Source: Pigmentiphaga humi (GTDB lineage Bacteria > Pseudomonadota > Gammaproteobacteria > Burkholderiales > Burkholderiaceae_B). From it: a DNA stretch of 64,000 nt. The position numbers and the translations under genes were made by a program. The notes under the pieces were generated by a model that worked only from the letters and a program-made list of their open reading frames with translations, was not told where the DNA came from and did no database searches. This document shows positions 31,230-39,971 of the stretch, piece by piece. The DNA is taken from contig NZ_UWPJ01000022.1 in the NCBI RefSeq assembly GCF_900606115.1, positions 1-64,000 on the forward strand, in the 5' to 3' direction. Within the stretch, counting starts at the first letter, position 1; each line of letters starts with the position of its first letter.

Positions 31230-32222
31230 ATGGCACGCCTACCCCTCACCATCGCCACCTGGGACTACGACCGGGTCCGTCCGCTGCTGGACGGCCGCGT
31301 CGAGGTCGAAGGCTGCGACATCAACTATCTCCCCATGCCGGTCGAGGAATGCTTCCACCGCGCCTACTTCCACGGGGAATTCGACGTCGCGGAAATCGGC
31401 TTCAGCCCCTTCCTGATCGCGCTGTCGCGCGGCATCGCGCCCTACGTCGCGCTACCCGTGTTCCTGTCACGCACCTTCCGCCACTCGGCCATCTACATCC
31501 GCAATGACCGCGGCATCGCCAGCGCGGCCGACCTGCGCGGCAAGCGCATCGGCCTGCCGGAATACCAGATGTCCGCGGTGCTGTGGGTGCGCGGTTTCCT
31601 GAAGGACGAATACGGCATCGAGGCGGACGACATCACCTGGGTGCAAGGCGGATTGGAGCAGTACGGCCGCAAGGACAAGTTTCCGCTCAACCTGCCGCCC
31701 GGCTTTCCGCTCGAGAGCGCGCCCGAGGGGCGCTCGCTGTCCAGCCTGCTGGCGCAGGGCGAGCTGGATGGCGTCATCTCCGCGCGCGCGCCTTCCTGCC
31801 TGACGCAAGGGCACCCGCACGTGCGGCGCCTCTATCCCGACTACCGCGCGGTCGAGCAGGACTACTACGCGCGCACCGGCATGTTCCCCATCATGCACGC
31901 GCTGGGCGTGCGCAAGGAGCTCGCGCAAGCCCATCCGTGGCTGCCGGCCAGCCTGTACAAGGCCTTCGTCCAGGCCAAGGAAATCGCGGAACGCGACCTG
32001 CGCGAGGTCACCGCGCTGAAGATCGGCCTGCCGTGGGTGACGGCCGAGCTGGAATCGACCGAGGCGGTCATGGGCAAGGACTTCTGGCCCTATGGCGTGG
32101 AGGCCAACCGCAAGACGCTCGATGCCATGGCCCGCTACTCGTACGAACAGGGACTTGCCGTGCGCAAGCTGGAGGTGGACGAGCTGTTCGTCCCGAGCAC
32201 GCTGGACCTGGTCCACATCTAG
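31230..32222 (+). CDS. 4,5-dihydroxyphthalate decarboxylase-like protein
   Basis: The 330-residue protein resembles 4,5-dihydroxyphthalate decarboxylase (Pht5/OphC) and the related two-lobed, periplasmic-binding-protein-like fold: it starts LTIATWDYDRVRPLLDGRVEVEG, then RNDRGIASAADLRGKRIGLPEYQMSAVLWVRG (shown in part). There is no signal peptide, so it is cytosolic. GGAGC stands before the ATG. It heads an operon with an extradiol dioxygenase, so non-oxidative decarboxylation to a catechol is likely, but some members are ABC-binding proteins, so the activity is not proven. Confidence 0.75.
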   Translation: MARLPLTIATWDYDRVRPLLDGRVEVEGCDINYLPMPVEECFHRAYFHGEFDVAEIGFSPFLIALSRGIAPYVALPVFLSRTFRHSAIYIRNDRGIASAADLRGKRIGLPEYQMSAVLWVRGFLKDEYGIEADDITWVQGGLEQYGRKDKFPLNLPPGFPLESAPEGRSLSSLLAQGELDGVISARAPSCLTQGHPHVRRLYPDYRAVEQDYYARTGMFPIMHALGVRKELAQAHPWLPASLYKAFVQAKEIAERDLREVTALKIGLPWVTAELESTEAVMGKDFWPYGVEANRKTLDAMARYSYEQGLAVRKLEVDELFVPSTLDLVHI

Positions 32223-32231
32223 GAGGCTGCC

Positions 32232-33170
32232 ATGCCCGCCCAACTGATCTGCTGCTCGCACAGTCCGCTGATGATGGCGGACATCGAGGCGTCCGAGCCC
32301 GAGGGCCAGCGCGCCTTCTTCGACACCATGGACGCCGTCTCCAAAGAGGTCCATGCATTCTCGCCCGACTTGGTCGTGTGCTTCGGTCCCGATCACTTCA
32401 ACGGGTTTTTCTACGATCTGATGCCCGCCTTCTGCCTGGGCATGGCGGCGCACGGCACGCACGACTGGGGGCTGCCCGGCGGCCCGCTGCGCGTGCCCGC
32501 CGACCTGGCGCTCGACTGCGCCCGCGCGCTGCACCGGCAAGACCTCGATGTGGCCGTGTCCTACGACATGTGCGTGGACCACGGCAATGCGCTCTCGCTG
32601 ACGCAGCTGACCGGCGCGCTGGCGCGCTACGACGTGCTGCCGGTCTTCCTGAACTGCGCCGCCGATCCGCGCCCGTCGATGCGCCGCTCGCGCCTGCTGG
32701 GCGAGGCGGTCGGCCGCTTCCTGGCCGACCGCGGCCTGCGCGTGACCTTCATCGGATCGGGCGGCCTGTCGCACGATCCTCCCACGCCGCGGCTGCGGCA
32801 GACGCCATCGGACATCGCCCAGCGGCTGATCAAGCGCCACACGCCCTCGGCCGAAGAACTGGCCGCGCGCGAGGCCCGCGTGATCCAGGCCGGCCGCGAC
32901 CTGGTCGCCGGCAAGGGTCCGTGCATGCCGCCCGACCAGGAATGGGACCATGACTTCATGTCGCGGCTGTGCGCCTGGGACGTCGAAGCGCTGGACGCCA
33001 TGGACGATGCGCAGATCGACCGCAAAGGCGGCTTCGGCGGGCACGAGATCCGGACCTGGGTCGCGGCGGCGGCCGCCGCGCGCGCCATCGCCGCCCACCC
33101 CATGCAGGTGCGCTACTACCACGTCATTCCCGAATGGCTCACCGGCATGGGCATCGTCACGGCCGGCTGA
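32232..33170 (+). CDS. Extradiol dioxygenase, MhpB-type (2,3-dihydroxyphenylpropionate 1,2-dioxygenase family)
   Basis: This 312-residue class III extradiol enzyme matches E. coli MhpB along its length: SHSPLM at the start, APDHYNGFFYD-like FGPDHFNGFFYDLMP, CVDHG with His117, and FIGSGGLSHDPP with His181. The two histidines correspond to the proposed acid/base residues of MhpB. It opens a catechol ring next to the diol, using Fe(II) and oxygen. It begins 9 bases after the decarboxylase-like gene. The true diphenol may differ from dihydroxyphenylpropionate. Confidence 0.85.
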   Translation: MPAQLICCSHSPLMMADIEASEPEGQRAFFDTMDAVSKEVHAFSPDLVVCFGPDHFNGFFYDLMPAFCLGMAAHGTHDWGLPGGPLRVPADLALDCARALHRQDLDVAVSYDMCVDHGNALSLTQLTGALARYDVLPVFLNCAADPRPSMRRSRLLGEAVGRFLADRGLRVTFIGSGGLSHDPPTPRLRQTPSDIAQRLIKRHTPSAEELAAREARVIQAGRDLVAGKGPCMPPDQEWDHDFMSRLCAWDVEALDAMDDAQIDRKGGFGGHEIRTWVAAAAAARAIAAHPMQVRYYHVIPEWLTGMGIVTAG

Positions 33171-33199
33171 ACACGACGCAGAATCCACCAGGAGGCAGC

Positions 33200-34054
33200 A
33201 TGTCCCAACCCGAGCATTCCACCGGCTGCGCCCCGAGCGGCGAGGTCGAGATCTTCTACCGCCGATTCGGCACGCCGGGCGCCACGCCGCTGCTCATCGC
33301 CCACGGCCTGTCGTACATCTCGTACGACTGGACCGGCATCGCGCAGGAATTGGCGAGCGACCGCGAAGTCGTGGCCATCGACCTGCGCGGCTTCGGCGAA
33401 TCCGGACGCAGCCCGCAGCGCAACTATGAACTGCGTGACTTCGCCGGCGACATCGTCGCCGTGCTCGACCACCTGCAATGGCCGCGCGCCATCCTCGCGG
33501 GCCACTCCATGGGCGGCCGCATCTGCCTGTGCACGGCGCATTGGCATCCCGAGCGGGTGGCGGCGCTGGCCTGCCTGGACTTCGCGCCCGACGTGGCCGC
33601 CGCCGGCCGCCGCAACGTCGCCCTGCGCATCGGCAACCAGCCCGACTTGTTCGAATCGGTGGACCAGGCCATGGCCTACCACGGCCTGCCCGCCGGCCTC
33701 CCGGCCGATGCGCCCGAGCGCAAGCGCTACGAGGCTTTCCTGAAACCCGTGGCGGGCGGCTACGAACTCAAGCGCGACCTGCATTTCCGCGACAACTTCC
33801 GCCAGACCCTGCAGGGCAAGCCCGCTCCCGCACCCGCCGGCCTGGACCTGTGGGCCATGGTGCGCGAGCTGTCCATGCCAGCGCTGTTCGTGCGCGGCAG
33901 CCGGTCCGACATGTTCGAGGCGCCGACGATGGACAAGCTGCGCCAGGCCAACCCGCATGCCCGCGTCGAGCAGATCGACGCCAGCCACGACCTGGCCGGC
34001 GACAACCCGCACGACCTGGCGCGCGTGCTGCGCGCGTTCATCGCCCCGCTCTGA
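33200..34054 (+). CDS. Alpha/beta hydrolase, possible ring-fission product hydrolase
   Basis: A 284-residue alpha/beta hydrolase with nucleophile Ser103 in GHSMGG, an Asp in SRSDMFEAP and a C-terminal His in DASHDLAGD. AGGAGG lies just before its ATG. It follows the extradiol dioxygenase, and MhpC-type hydrolases act on the product of such enzymes, so a C-C hydrolase role is inferred. General esterase activity is the alternative. Confidence 0.8.
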   Translation: MSQPEHSTGCAPSGEVEIFYRRFGTPGATPLLIAHGLSYISYDWTGIAQELASDREVVAIDLRGFGESGRSPQRNYELRDFAGDIVAVLDHLQWPRAILAGHSMGGRICLCTAHWHPERVAALACLDFAPDVAAAGRRNVALRIGNQPDLFESVDQAMAYHGLPAGLPADAPERKRYEAFLKPVAGGYELKRDLHFRDNFRQTLQGKPAPAPAGLDLWAMVRELSMPALFVRGSRSDMFEAPTMDKLRQANPHARVEQIDASHDLAGDNPHDLARVLRAFIAPL

Positions 34055-34105
34055 TTCGCGGGCCCGCGCCCGCCACCGGATACGACAACGATCAAGGAGG
34101 AAGAC

Positions 34106-35557
34106 ATGTCCCACGAAAAACTGCTGCCGCGCCATCGCGACCTCTACTACGGCGGCGCCTGGCACCGCCCCGAGGGCGGCTACGTCGATTCGTTCAGCCC
34201 GTCCACGGGCGAGAACCTCGGCCCCTGCGCGCAGGCCAACCGCGCCGATGTCGATGCCGCGGTGCGCGCGGCGCACCAGGCCTACCGTTCATGGCGGCGC
34301 ACCGCGCCGGGCGAACGCGCCGCGGTGCTGCGCCGCATCGCCGAGACGATGCGCGAGCACCGCGAGGAGCTGGCGATGATCGACGCCATCGACTGCGGCA
34401 ACCCGGTATCCGCGCTGATGAACGACGTCGACATCGCCACGCAGCTGATCGATTATTTCGCCGGCCTGGTCTACGAATTGCGCGGCTCCACCATCCCGAT
34501 GGGCGAAGGCGTGATCGACATGACGGTTCGCGAACCCTACGGCGTATGCGCGCGCATCGTCGCCTACAACCACCCGCTGATGTTCACCGCCAGCCGGCTG
34601 GCTGCGGCCGTGGCGGCGGGCAACACGGTCATCATGAAGCCGCCGGTGCAAGCGCCGCTGTCGGCCTATCGGCTGATGGAACTGATCGACGGCATCGCTC
34701 CGCCCGGAGTGATCAACGTGCTGTCGGGCGGCACGGAATGCGGCCAGGCGCTGGTCGATCATCCGCTGGTGCCCAAGGTCACGCTGATCGGCAGCATCGC
34801 CACCGGCAAGGCCATCGCGCGCGGCGCGGCGGAGAACCTCAAGAGCGTGAGCCTGGAGCTGGGCGGCAAGAACGCGCTGGTCATCTACCCGGACGCCGAC
34901 CTCGACCGCGCCATCAAGGGCGCCGTGGCGGGCATGTGCTTCACCTGGTGCGGCCAGGCTTGCAGCTCGACCACGCGGCTGTTCGTGCACGAGTCGGTCT
35001 ACGACCAGGTGGTGCAGGGCGTGCTCGAAGGCGTGCGCGCCTACGCGCCGGGCATCCCGACCGACAAGGCCACCAGCATGGGCGCCATCGTCTCGCGCGA
35101 GCAGTACGACAAGATCATGCACTACATCGAGCTGGGCAAGCAGGAAGGCGCGCACCTTGCCGCGGGCGGCAAGCACCCGGCCGATCCGGCGCTGGCCAAG
35201 GGCTACTTCATCGAGCCCACGGTGTTCACCGGCGTGACCATGGACATGCGCATCGCGCGCGAAGAGATCTTCGGCCCGGTGCTCTCCATCCTCAAGTGGT
35301 CGGACGAGGACGAGATGTTCGACCAGGTCAACGCGCTGGAATACGGCCTGGCGGCGGGCGTCTACACCACCCGCCTCGACACGGCCCACCGCGCCGTGGG
35401 CCGGCTCGAAGCCGGCTACGTCTGGGTCAACAACGCCGCCAAGCACTTCTTCCCCGCGCCCTTCGGCGGCTACAAGCAATCGGGCAACAACCGCGAAGAG
35501 TCCTTCGAGGAGCTGGTGTCCTACACGCAATTGAAGAACGTCTACATCACGCTGTGA
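34106..35557 (+). CDS. NAD(P)-dependent aldehyde dehydrogenase
   Basis: The 483-residue enzyme oxidises an aldehyde to its acid. Catalytic Cys286 is in WCGQACSS, Glu251 in LELGGKN, Asn155 in VAYNHP and the cofactor lysine Lys178 in MKPP. The closest functional types are betaine-aldehyde, vanillin and benzaldehyde dehydrogenases; the neighbouring hydratase/lyase would produce an aromatic aldehyde as its substrate. AGGAGG precedes the ATG. Confidence 0.9.
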   Translation: MSHEKLLPRHRDLYYGGAWHRPEGGYVDSFSPSTGENLGPCAQANRADVDAAVRAAHQAYRSWRRTAPGERAAVLRRIAETMREHREELAMIDAIDCGNPVSALMNDVDIATQLIDYFAGLVYELRGSTIPMGEGVIDMTVREPYGVCARIVAYNHPLMFTASRLAAAVAAGNTVIMKPPVQAPLSAYRLMELIDGIAPPGVINVLSGGTECGQALVDHPLVPKVTLIGSIATGKAIARGAAENLKSVSLELGGKNALVIYPDADLDRAIKGAVAGMCFTWCGQACSSTTRLFVHESVYDQVVQGVLEGVRAYAPGIPTDKATSMGAIVSREQYDKIMHYIELGKQEGAHLAAGGKHPADPALAKGYFIEPTVFTGVTMDMRIAREEIFGPVLSILKWSDEDEMFDQVNALEYGLAAGVYTTRLDTAHRAVGRLEAGYVWVNNAAKHFFPAPFGGYKQSGNNREESFEELVSYTQLKNVYITL

Positions 35558-35577
35558 ACCACGAGGAAGAGACAGGC

Positions 35578-36408
35578 ATGAACTTCGATCAATTGAAGAA
35601 CGTCAAAGTCGAGATCGCCGACGGCATCGGCTGGGTCACGCTGAACCGCCCCGACAAGCGCAACGCGATGAGCCCGGACCTGCACTTCGAAATGGTGGAC
35701 GTGCTCAAGGAACTGGCCGAGGAACCGGCGGTGCGCGTGCTGGTGCTGACCGGCGCCGGCGAGAGCTGGTGCGCCGGCCAGGACATCGGCCTGTTCTTCC
35801 GCGCGCTCGACGACAAGCCCAGGCAGCGCCACCTGGCGCGGCTGGCCAACCACGAATGGCGCTGGACGCTGCTGAGCAGCTTCCCCAAGCCCACCATCGC
35901 CATGGTCAACGGCCACTGCTACGGCGGCGCCTTCGTGCAGTTGTTCGCCTGCGACTTCGCCGTCGCCGCGGACGAAGCGCAATTCGGCCTGTCAGAAGTG
36001 AACTGGGGCATTCTGCCCGGCGGCCTGGTCGGCAAGGTCATCGTCGACGGGCTGGCCTATCGCGACGCGGTCTACTACGCCATGACCGGCGAGCCCTTCG
36101 ACGGCAAGGCGGCCGCGCAGATGCGGCTGGTGACCGAATCCGTGCCGCTGGAGCGCCTGCGCGCGCGCACGGTCGAACTGGCGAGCACGCTGGCGCGCAA
36201 GAATCCGCAAACCCTGCGCACCATCAAGGAAAGCCTGCGCCTGGTGCGCGGCATGAGCGTGGACCAGGCCGCCGACTACCTGCTGGCCAAGGAACGCGAA
36301 ATGCGCTTCATGGACAACGAAGGCGGGCGCGAGCAGGCCATGACGCAGTTCCTGGACGACAAGACCTACCGCCCCGGCTACGGCGAGTACCAGCGGGGCG
36401 CGCAGTGA
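35578..36408 (+). CDS. Hydroxycinnamoyl-CoA hydratase/lyase-like enoyl-CoA hydratase
   Basis: The 276-residue crotonase-fold protein resembles p-hydroxycinnamoyl-CoA hydratase/lyase (feruloyl-CoA hydratase/lyase), which converts arylpropenoyl-CoA into an aryl aldehyde plus acetyl-CoA. It shares VEIADGIGWVTLNRPDKRNAMSP (in part), GGREQAMTQFLDDK and GLSEVNWGI with Glu140 at the place of catalytic Glu143. Three known active-site residues differ by my alignment from memory: Ser123 is Val120, Tyr75 is Phe73 and Tyr239 is Leu236. The phenol-binding tyrosines are thus lost, so the ring is probably not a 4-hydroxy one. It starts 20 bases after the aldehyde dehydrogenase. Confidence 0.8.
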   Translation: MNFDQLKNVKVEIADGIGWVTLNRPDKRNAMSPDLHFEMVDVLKELAEEPAVRVLVLTGAGESWCAGQDIGLFFRALDDKPRQRHLARLANHEWRWTLLSSFPKPTIAMVNGHCYGGAFVQLFACDFAVAADEAQFGLSEVNWGILPGGLVGKVIVDGLAYRDAVYYAMTGEPFDGKAAAQMRLVTESVPLERLRARTVELASTLARKNPQTLRTIKESLRLVRGMSVDQAADYLLAKEREMRFMDNEGGREQAMTQFLDDKTYRPGYGEYQRGAQ

Positions 36409-36420
36409 GCGCGCCCGCCC

Positions 36421-36470
36421 GGCCGCCCGAAGGGCGCGCGTCCTCCCCCGGGGAGGATGCCGCGCAGCGA
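36421..36470. repeat. Degenerate copy of the intergenic GC-rich repeat
   Basis: Between the hydratase/lyase and CoA transferase genes lies GGCCGCCCGAAGG and a CCTCCCCCGGGGAGG palindrome, then GCGCAGCG. The order (a GCCGCCC block, a palindromic core, a GCGTAGCG-like end) resembles the copy at 42-105. The similarity is loose and this copy is inside an operon, where the others are between genes that end. Confidence 0.35.
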
Positions 36471-36485
36471 CAGGAGGGCACGCCA

Positions 36486-37670
36486 ATGAGCGCGGCGGGC
36501 GGCGACGTGCTGCAGGGCGTACGGGTGCTGGAGCTGGGCAACTTCATCACCGGCCCCTACGCCGGCATGCTGCTGGCCGACCTGGGCGCCGACGTGATCA
36601 AGGTCGAACGCCCGGAGGGCGATCCGTTCCGCGCCTTCCGCGACGGCCAGTACAGCCCCAACTTCGTCGCCTTCAACCGCAACAAGCGCAGCGTCCGCCT
36701 CGACCTGGGCAGCGCGGCGGGACGCGACGCGCTGCTGCGGCTGATCGATACGGCCGACGTGCTGATCGAGAACTTCCGTCCGGGCGTCATGGAAAAAATG
36801 GGACTGGGATGGGAGACGCTGCACGCGCGCCGGCCGTCGCTGGTCTACTGCGCCATCGGCGGCTTTCTGCCTGGCAGCCGCTACGAAGGCCAGCCCGCTT
36901 TCGACACGATCGGCCAGGCGCTCAGCGGCATGCTCGACACCTTCCTGGATCCGGACCGCCCGCAGGTGCGCGGCCCGACCATCTCGGACCAACTGGCCGG
37001 CATGTACGCCTGCTACGGCATCCTGGGCGCGCTGTACGCGCGGCAGGCCGGCGGGCCCGGGCGGCGCGTGGACGTCAACATGATCGAAGCCTCGATGTCC
37101 TTCATGCCGGACTTCTTCGCCAGCCATACGCGCGAAGGCACGCGCATGAACTCCACGACGCGCGCGTCGTACTCGCACAGCTTCGCCTTCGAATGCGCCG
37201 ACGGCGCGCGCATCGGCCTGCAGCTCTCGTCGCCGGGCAAGTTCTGGGAAGGGCTGCTGCGCGCGCTGGAGATGCCCGAACTGCGCGACGACCCGCGCTT
37301 CGCCAGCCGCTCGGCGCGCATCGCCAACTTCGACGCCTTGTCGGAGATCCTGCGCGAACGCTTCCGGACGCGGCCGCGCGGCCACTGGCTGGATGCGCTG
37401 CGCGCCGCCGACGTGCCCCATGCGCCGGTGCTGACCGTGCCCGAGATCGTCGATGACCCCGAGTTCCGCGCCGCCGGCAGCTTCCACGACCTGCACCATC
37501 CGGCCATGGGAGCGGTGCGCGCGCTGAGCCGGCCGGTGCGCTACGACGGCGAGCGCCCGCCCAGCCGCTACGCGCCGCCCATGCTGGGCGAACATACGGC
37601 CGAGATCCTGGCCGAGTGCGGCCTGCCGCCGGCGCAGATCGCCGCGCTGGAGAACGGGCGTCCCGGCTGA
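36486..37670 (+). CDS. CaiB/BaiF family CoA transferase
   Basis: A class III CoA transferase of 394 residues that moves CoA between acids. It shows the N-terminal LGNFITGPYAGMLLADLGADVIKVE (in part), QPAFDTIGQALSGM and Asp168 in TISDQLAGMYA, the likely catalytic aspartate. It starts after AGGAGGG. In place of a ligase such as Fcs, it could load the arylpropenoate with CoA for the hydratase/lyase. Confidence 0.85.
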   Translation: MSAAGGDVLQGVRVLELGNFITGPYAGMLLADLGADVIKVERPEGDPFRAFRDGQYSPNFVAFNRNKRSVRLDLGSAAGRDALLRLIDTADVLIENFRPGVMEKMGLGWETLHARRPSLVYCAIGGFLPGSRYEGQPAFDTIGQALSGMLDTFLDPDRPQVRGPTISDQLAGMYACYGILGALYARQAGGPGRRVDVNMIEASMSFMPDFFASHTREGTRMNSTTRASYSHSFAFECADGARIGLQLSSPGKFWEGLLRALEMPELRDDPRFASRSARIANFDALSEILRERFRTRPRGHWLDALRAADVPHAPVLTVPEIVDDPEFRAAGSFHDLHHPAMGAVRALSRPVRYDGERPPSRYAPPMLGEHTAEILAECGLPPAQIAALENGRPG

Positions 37671-37751
37671 ATGCCCACTTGCCCTGACGGTACGCCATAC
37701 AACCCCATCCGCGCATCCGGCACCGAACCGGACGCATAGAGGAGACAAGAC

Positions 37752-38756
37752 ATGCCAGACGACCGCAACAACCCGATCACCCGCAGAACCTTCCTGGCGG
37801 CCGGCGCCGGCCTGGCCGTGGCCGCCGCGCCCGCTGCGCGCGCCCAGGACAGCGCCTACCCCAGCCGCACCGTGCGCGTCATCGTGCCGTTCCCGGCCGG
37901 CGCCGGCGCCGATTCCAACGCGCGCCTGGTCGCGCAGAAGCTGACCGAGCGGCTGGGCCAATCCGTCATCGTGGACAACCGGCCCGGCGCCAACGGCATC
38001 ATCGGCACCGAGGCCGTCGCCAGGGCGGCGCCGGACGGCTATACCGTGCTGTTCGTCGACCGCGGTGCGCTGGGCATCAACCCCAGCCTGTACAAGAAGC
38101 TGCCCTACGATCCGCTGAAGGATTTCTCCTACGTGGGCATCGCCGTCTGGGGGCCTTATGTGCTGGTGGCCGGGTCCAAGCAGCCGGCGCGCACCATGCA
38201 GGAACTCGTCGCGGCCGCCCGCAAAGCGCCCGGCCGGCTGACCTACGCCAGCTTCGGCAACGGCAGCATGACCCAGCTGGGCACCGAATCGCTGTGCGCG
38301 CGCCTGGGCATGCAGCTCACGCACGTGCCCTACAAGGGCGGCGCGCCGGCATTGACCGCGGCCATGTCGGGCGAAGTCGACATGGCGCTGGTCACCATCG
38401 GGCCGGCCCTGGGGGCGATACGCGAAGGCCGCGTGCGGCCGCTGCTGGTCGGCGGCAGCCGGCGCTTCCCCTTGCTGCCCGACGTTCCGGCCGTCACCGA
38501 GATCGGCGGCGAGGAGAACACCATCCCGCACACCTACTTCGGCTTCGCGCTGCCTGCGGGCGCGCCCGCCGCGATCCGCGATCGGCTTTCCCGCGAAGTG
38601 CGCGAGGTGCTGGCCGACCGCGCGATCCGCGCCCAGCTGGCCGCCAACGGCTTCGAACCGGCACAAGGCACGCCCGAGGAAATGCGCGCCACCGTCGAAC
38701 GCGACATCGCCGCCTTCGGCCAGCTTGCGCGCGAGCTGAAGATCCAGCCCGAATGA
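37752..38756 (+). CDS. Bug/TctC family binding protein with Tat signal
   Basis: The 334-residue periplasmic receptor has a twin-arginine leader (NPITRRTFLAAGAGLAVAAAPAARA) and the Bug motif YPSRTVRVIVPFPAGAGADSNAR (in part). It is a second receptor in the locus; the first lies at 30106. No membrane components of the TctAB type are in the window, so it may work with a transporter elsewhere. It has a GAGGAGAC ribosome-binding site. Confidence 0.87.
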   Translation: MPDDRNNPITRRTFLAAGAGLAVAAAPAARAQDSAYPSRTVRVIVPFPAGAGADSNARLVAQKLTERLGQSVIVDNRPGANGIIGTEAVARAAPDGYTVLFVDRGALGINPSLYKKLPYDPLKDFSYVGIAVWGPYVLVAGSKQPARTMQELVAAARKAPGRLTYASFGNGSMTQLGTESLCARLGMQLTHVPYKGGAPALTAAMSGEVDMALVTIGPALGAIREGRVRPLLVGGSRRFPLLPDVPAVTEIGGEENTIPHTYFGFALPAGAPAAIRDRLSREVREVLADRAIRAQLAANGFEPAQGTPEEMRATVERDIAAFGQLARELKIQPE

Positions 38757-38803
38757 GCATGCTGCCGGCACGATAATGGCAGGGATGGAATAATCGCGGT
38801 CAG

Positions 38804-38825
38804 CCGCCGGGCGTCCCCGGCGGCC
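38804..38825 (+). other. Perfect GC hairpin between the Bug and GntR genes
   Basis: GCCGCCGGG and CCCGGCGGC form a perfect 9-bp stem around a four-base loop. There is no T run. It may end or pause the operon before the GntR gene. Confidence 0.35.
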
Positions 38826-38854
38826 GGACGCACACCCAGGATCCGTTCTTTCCC

Positions 38855-39586
38855 ATGCCCGCATTCACCGACACCACGCTCGACCGGATGGCACGCTACC
38901 TGCAGCTGGCGTCGCTGTTCCGCAATAAGATCATCACTGGGGATTGGCCCGTCGGCGGCCGCATCCCCAACGTTGCGGATCTTGCCGAGCGCTTCGAAGT
39001 GGCTCGCGGCACGATCCGCGAAGCGCTCGGCGTGCTGGAAGACGAAGGCCTGATCGAGCGCTTCCGCGCCAAGGGCAGCTTCGTGCGCAACACGCCCAAG
39101 GAACGCAGCGCGCACCGCCTGGCGATAGACTGGGCCTCGCTGATCTCCGCCCACGAGGGCGCGGGCATCGAAGTACTGGAACAGCACGATCTGGACGAAC
39201 TGCCCGCCTTCGCAGCGGGCGAAGGCGAACCGGCCCGGCGCTACACCATGATGCGCAGGCTGCACTCGCGCGACGGCCATCCCTACCTGGCGGCGCGCTT
39301 CATTCTCGACCAGGAGCTGTTCGAACAAGGCCCCCCGGAGCGCTTCCGGCACGAGGCCACGCTGCCCATCCTGCACGAGGTCGCCGGCAAGCGCATCGCC
39401 CAGGCCAACCAGGTCATGACCATAGGCAGCGCCGACCGCGACATGGCCGCCTTGCTCGAATTGCCGATGAACGCGCCCGTGGCGCACGTCGTGCGCCGGG
39501 CCATCGATACTTCGGGCCGGCTGATCTATGTCGGGGAAGGGATATACCGCGGGGATTCGGTCAGGCTGGAGATCGCGCTGATCTGA
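38855..39586 (+). CDS. GntR family regulator with UTRA-type effector domain
   Basis: The 243-residue protein has a winged HTH at about 25-80 (VGGRIPNVADLAERFEVARGTIREALGVLEDEGLIERF region) and a C-terminal UTRA effector fold (RRYTMMRRLHSRDGHPYLAARFIL region). UTRA-type GntR regulators sense small ligands. It is the last gene of the aromatic operon and probably represses the divergent promoters at 31155-31200. Confidence 0.87.
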   Translation: MPAFTDTTLDRMARYLQLASLFRNKIITGDWPVGGRIPNVADLAERFEVARGTIREALGVLEDEGLIERFRAKGSFVRNTPKERSAHRLAIDWASLISAHEGAGIEVLEQHDLDELPAFAAGEGEPARRYTMMRRLHSRDGHPYLAARFILDQELFEQGPPERFRHEATLPILHEVAGKRIAQANQVMTIGSADRDMAALLELPMNAPVAHVVRRAIDTSGRLIYVGEGIYRGDSVRLEIALI

Positions 39587-39604
39587 AGCAGGCGGCGCGC
39601 GGGT

Positions 39605-39877
39605 TCAGAGCAGCTTGTCCAGCACGGCCATCACGCCTACGGCGACGACGAGCAGCGAACCCAGCTTGATGGTCATGCGTTGCTCCAGGAGGCGCAGCTC
39701 GCCTTTGAGCGAGGCTTCGATCCGTTCGCCATCTGCATGGGTAAGCAGATCTCCCGTACTGGCGCCCAGCACGTGCGCCAGCGCTTCGGCCTGGGCTTCC
39801 GCCAAGGGCGCGGCCATGCCGGCCTGCTGCAGGCGTTTGGAATACTGCAAGGTATCGAAGGTCAGGGCGGCGGTCAT
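39605..39877 (-). CDS. DUF1640/CCDC90-like coiled-coil membrane-anchored protein
   Basis: The product of about 90 residues begins TAALTFDTLQYSKRLQQAGM, the sequence typical of DUF1640 proteins, has a charged coiled-coil middle (LKGELRLLEQRM) and a C-terminal hydrophobic anchor LGSLLVVAVGVMAVL. The ATG at 39877 matches the family better than the GTG at 39883. Function unknown; related mitochondrial CCDC90/MCUR1 proteins are membrane-bound. Confidence 0.7.
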   Translation of the reverse strand: MTAALTFDTLQYSKRLQQAGMAAPLAEAQAEALAHVLGASTGDLLTHADGERIEASLKGELRLLEQRMTIKLGSLLVVAVGVMAVLDKLL

Positions 39878-39905
39878 GGGCACATTCTAGCCCGCATCGC
39901 GTCCA

Positions 39906-39941
39906 TGAAAAACTACGGGCAGGACGTTTCCGTCCTGCCCG
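39906..39941 (-). terminator. Intrinsic terminator after purC
   Basis: Read on the reverse strand, a perfect 11-bp stem (CGGGCAGGACG pairing with CGTCCTGCCCG) with a four-base loop GAAA is followed by TAGTTTTT. It stands just past the purC stop at 39972 and ends the tkt-to-purC transcript. Confidence 0.85.
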
Positions 39942-39971
39942 TTCCACTCGAAACCGCTGCGTTTCCCGCCC

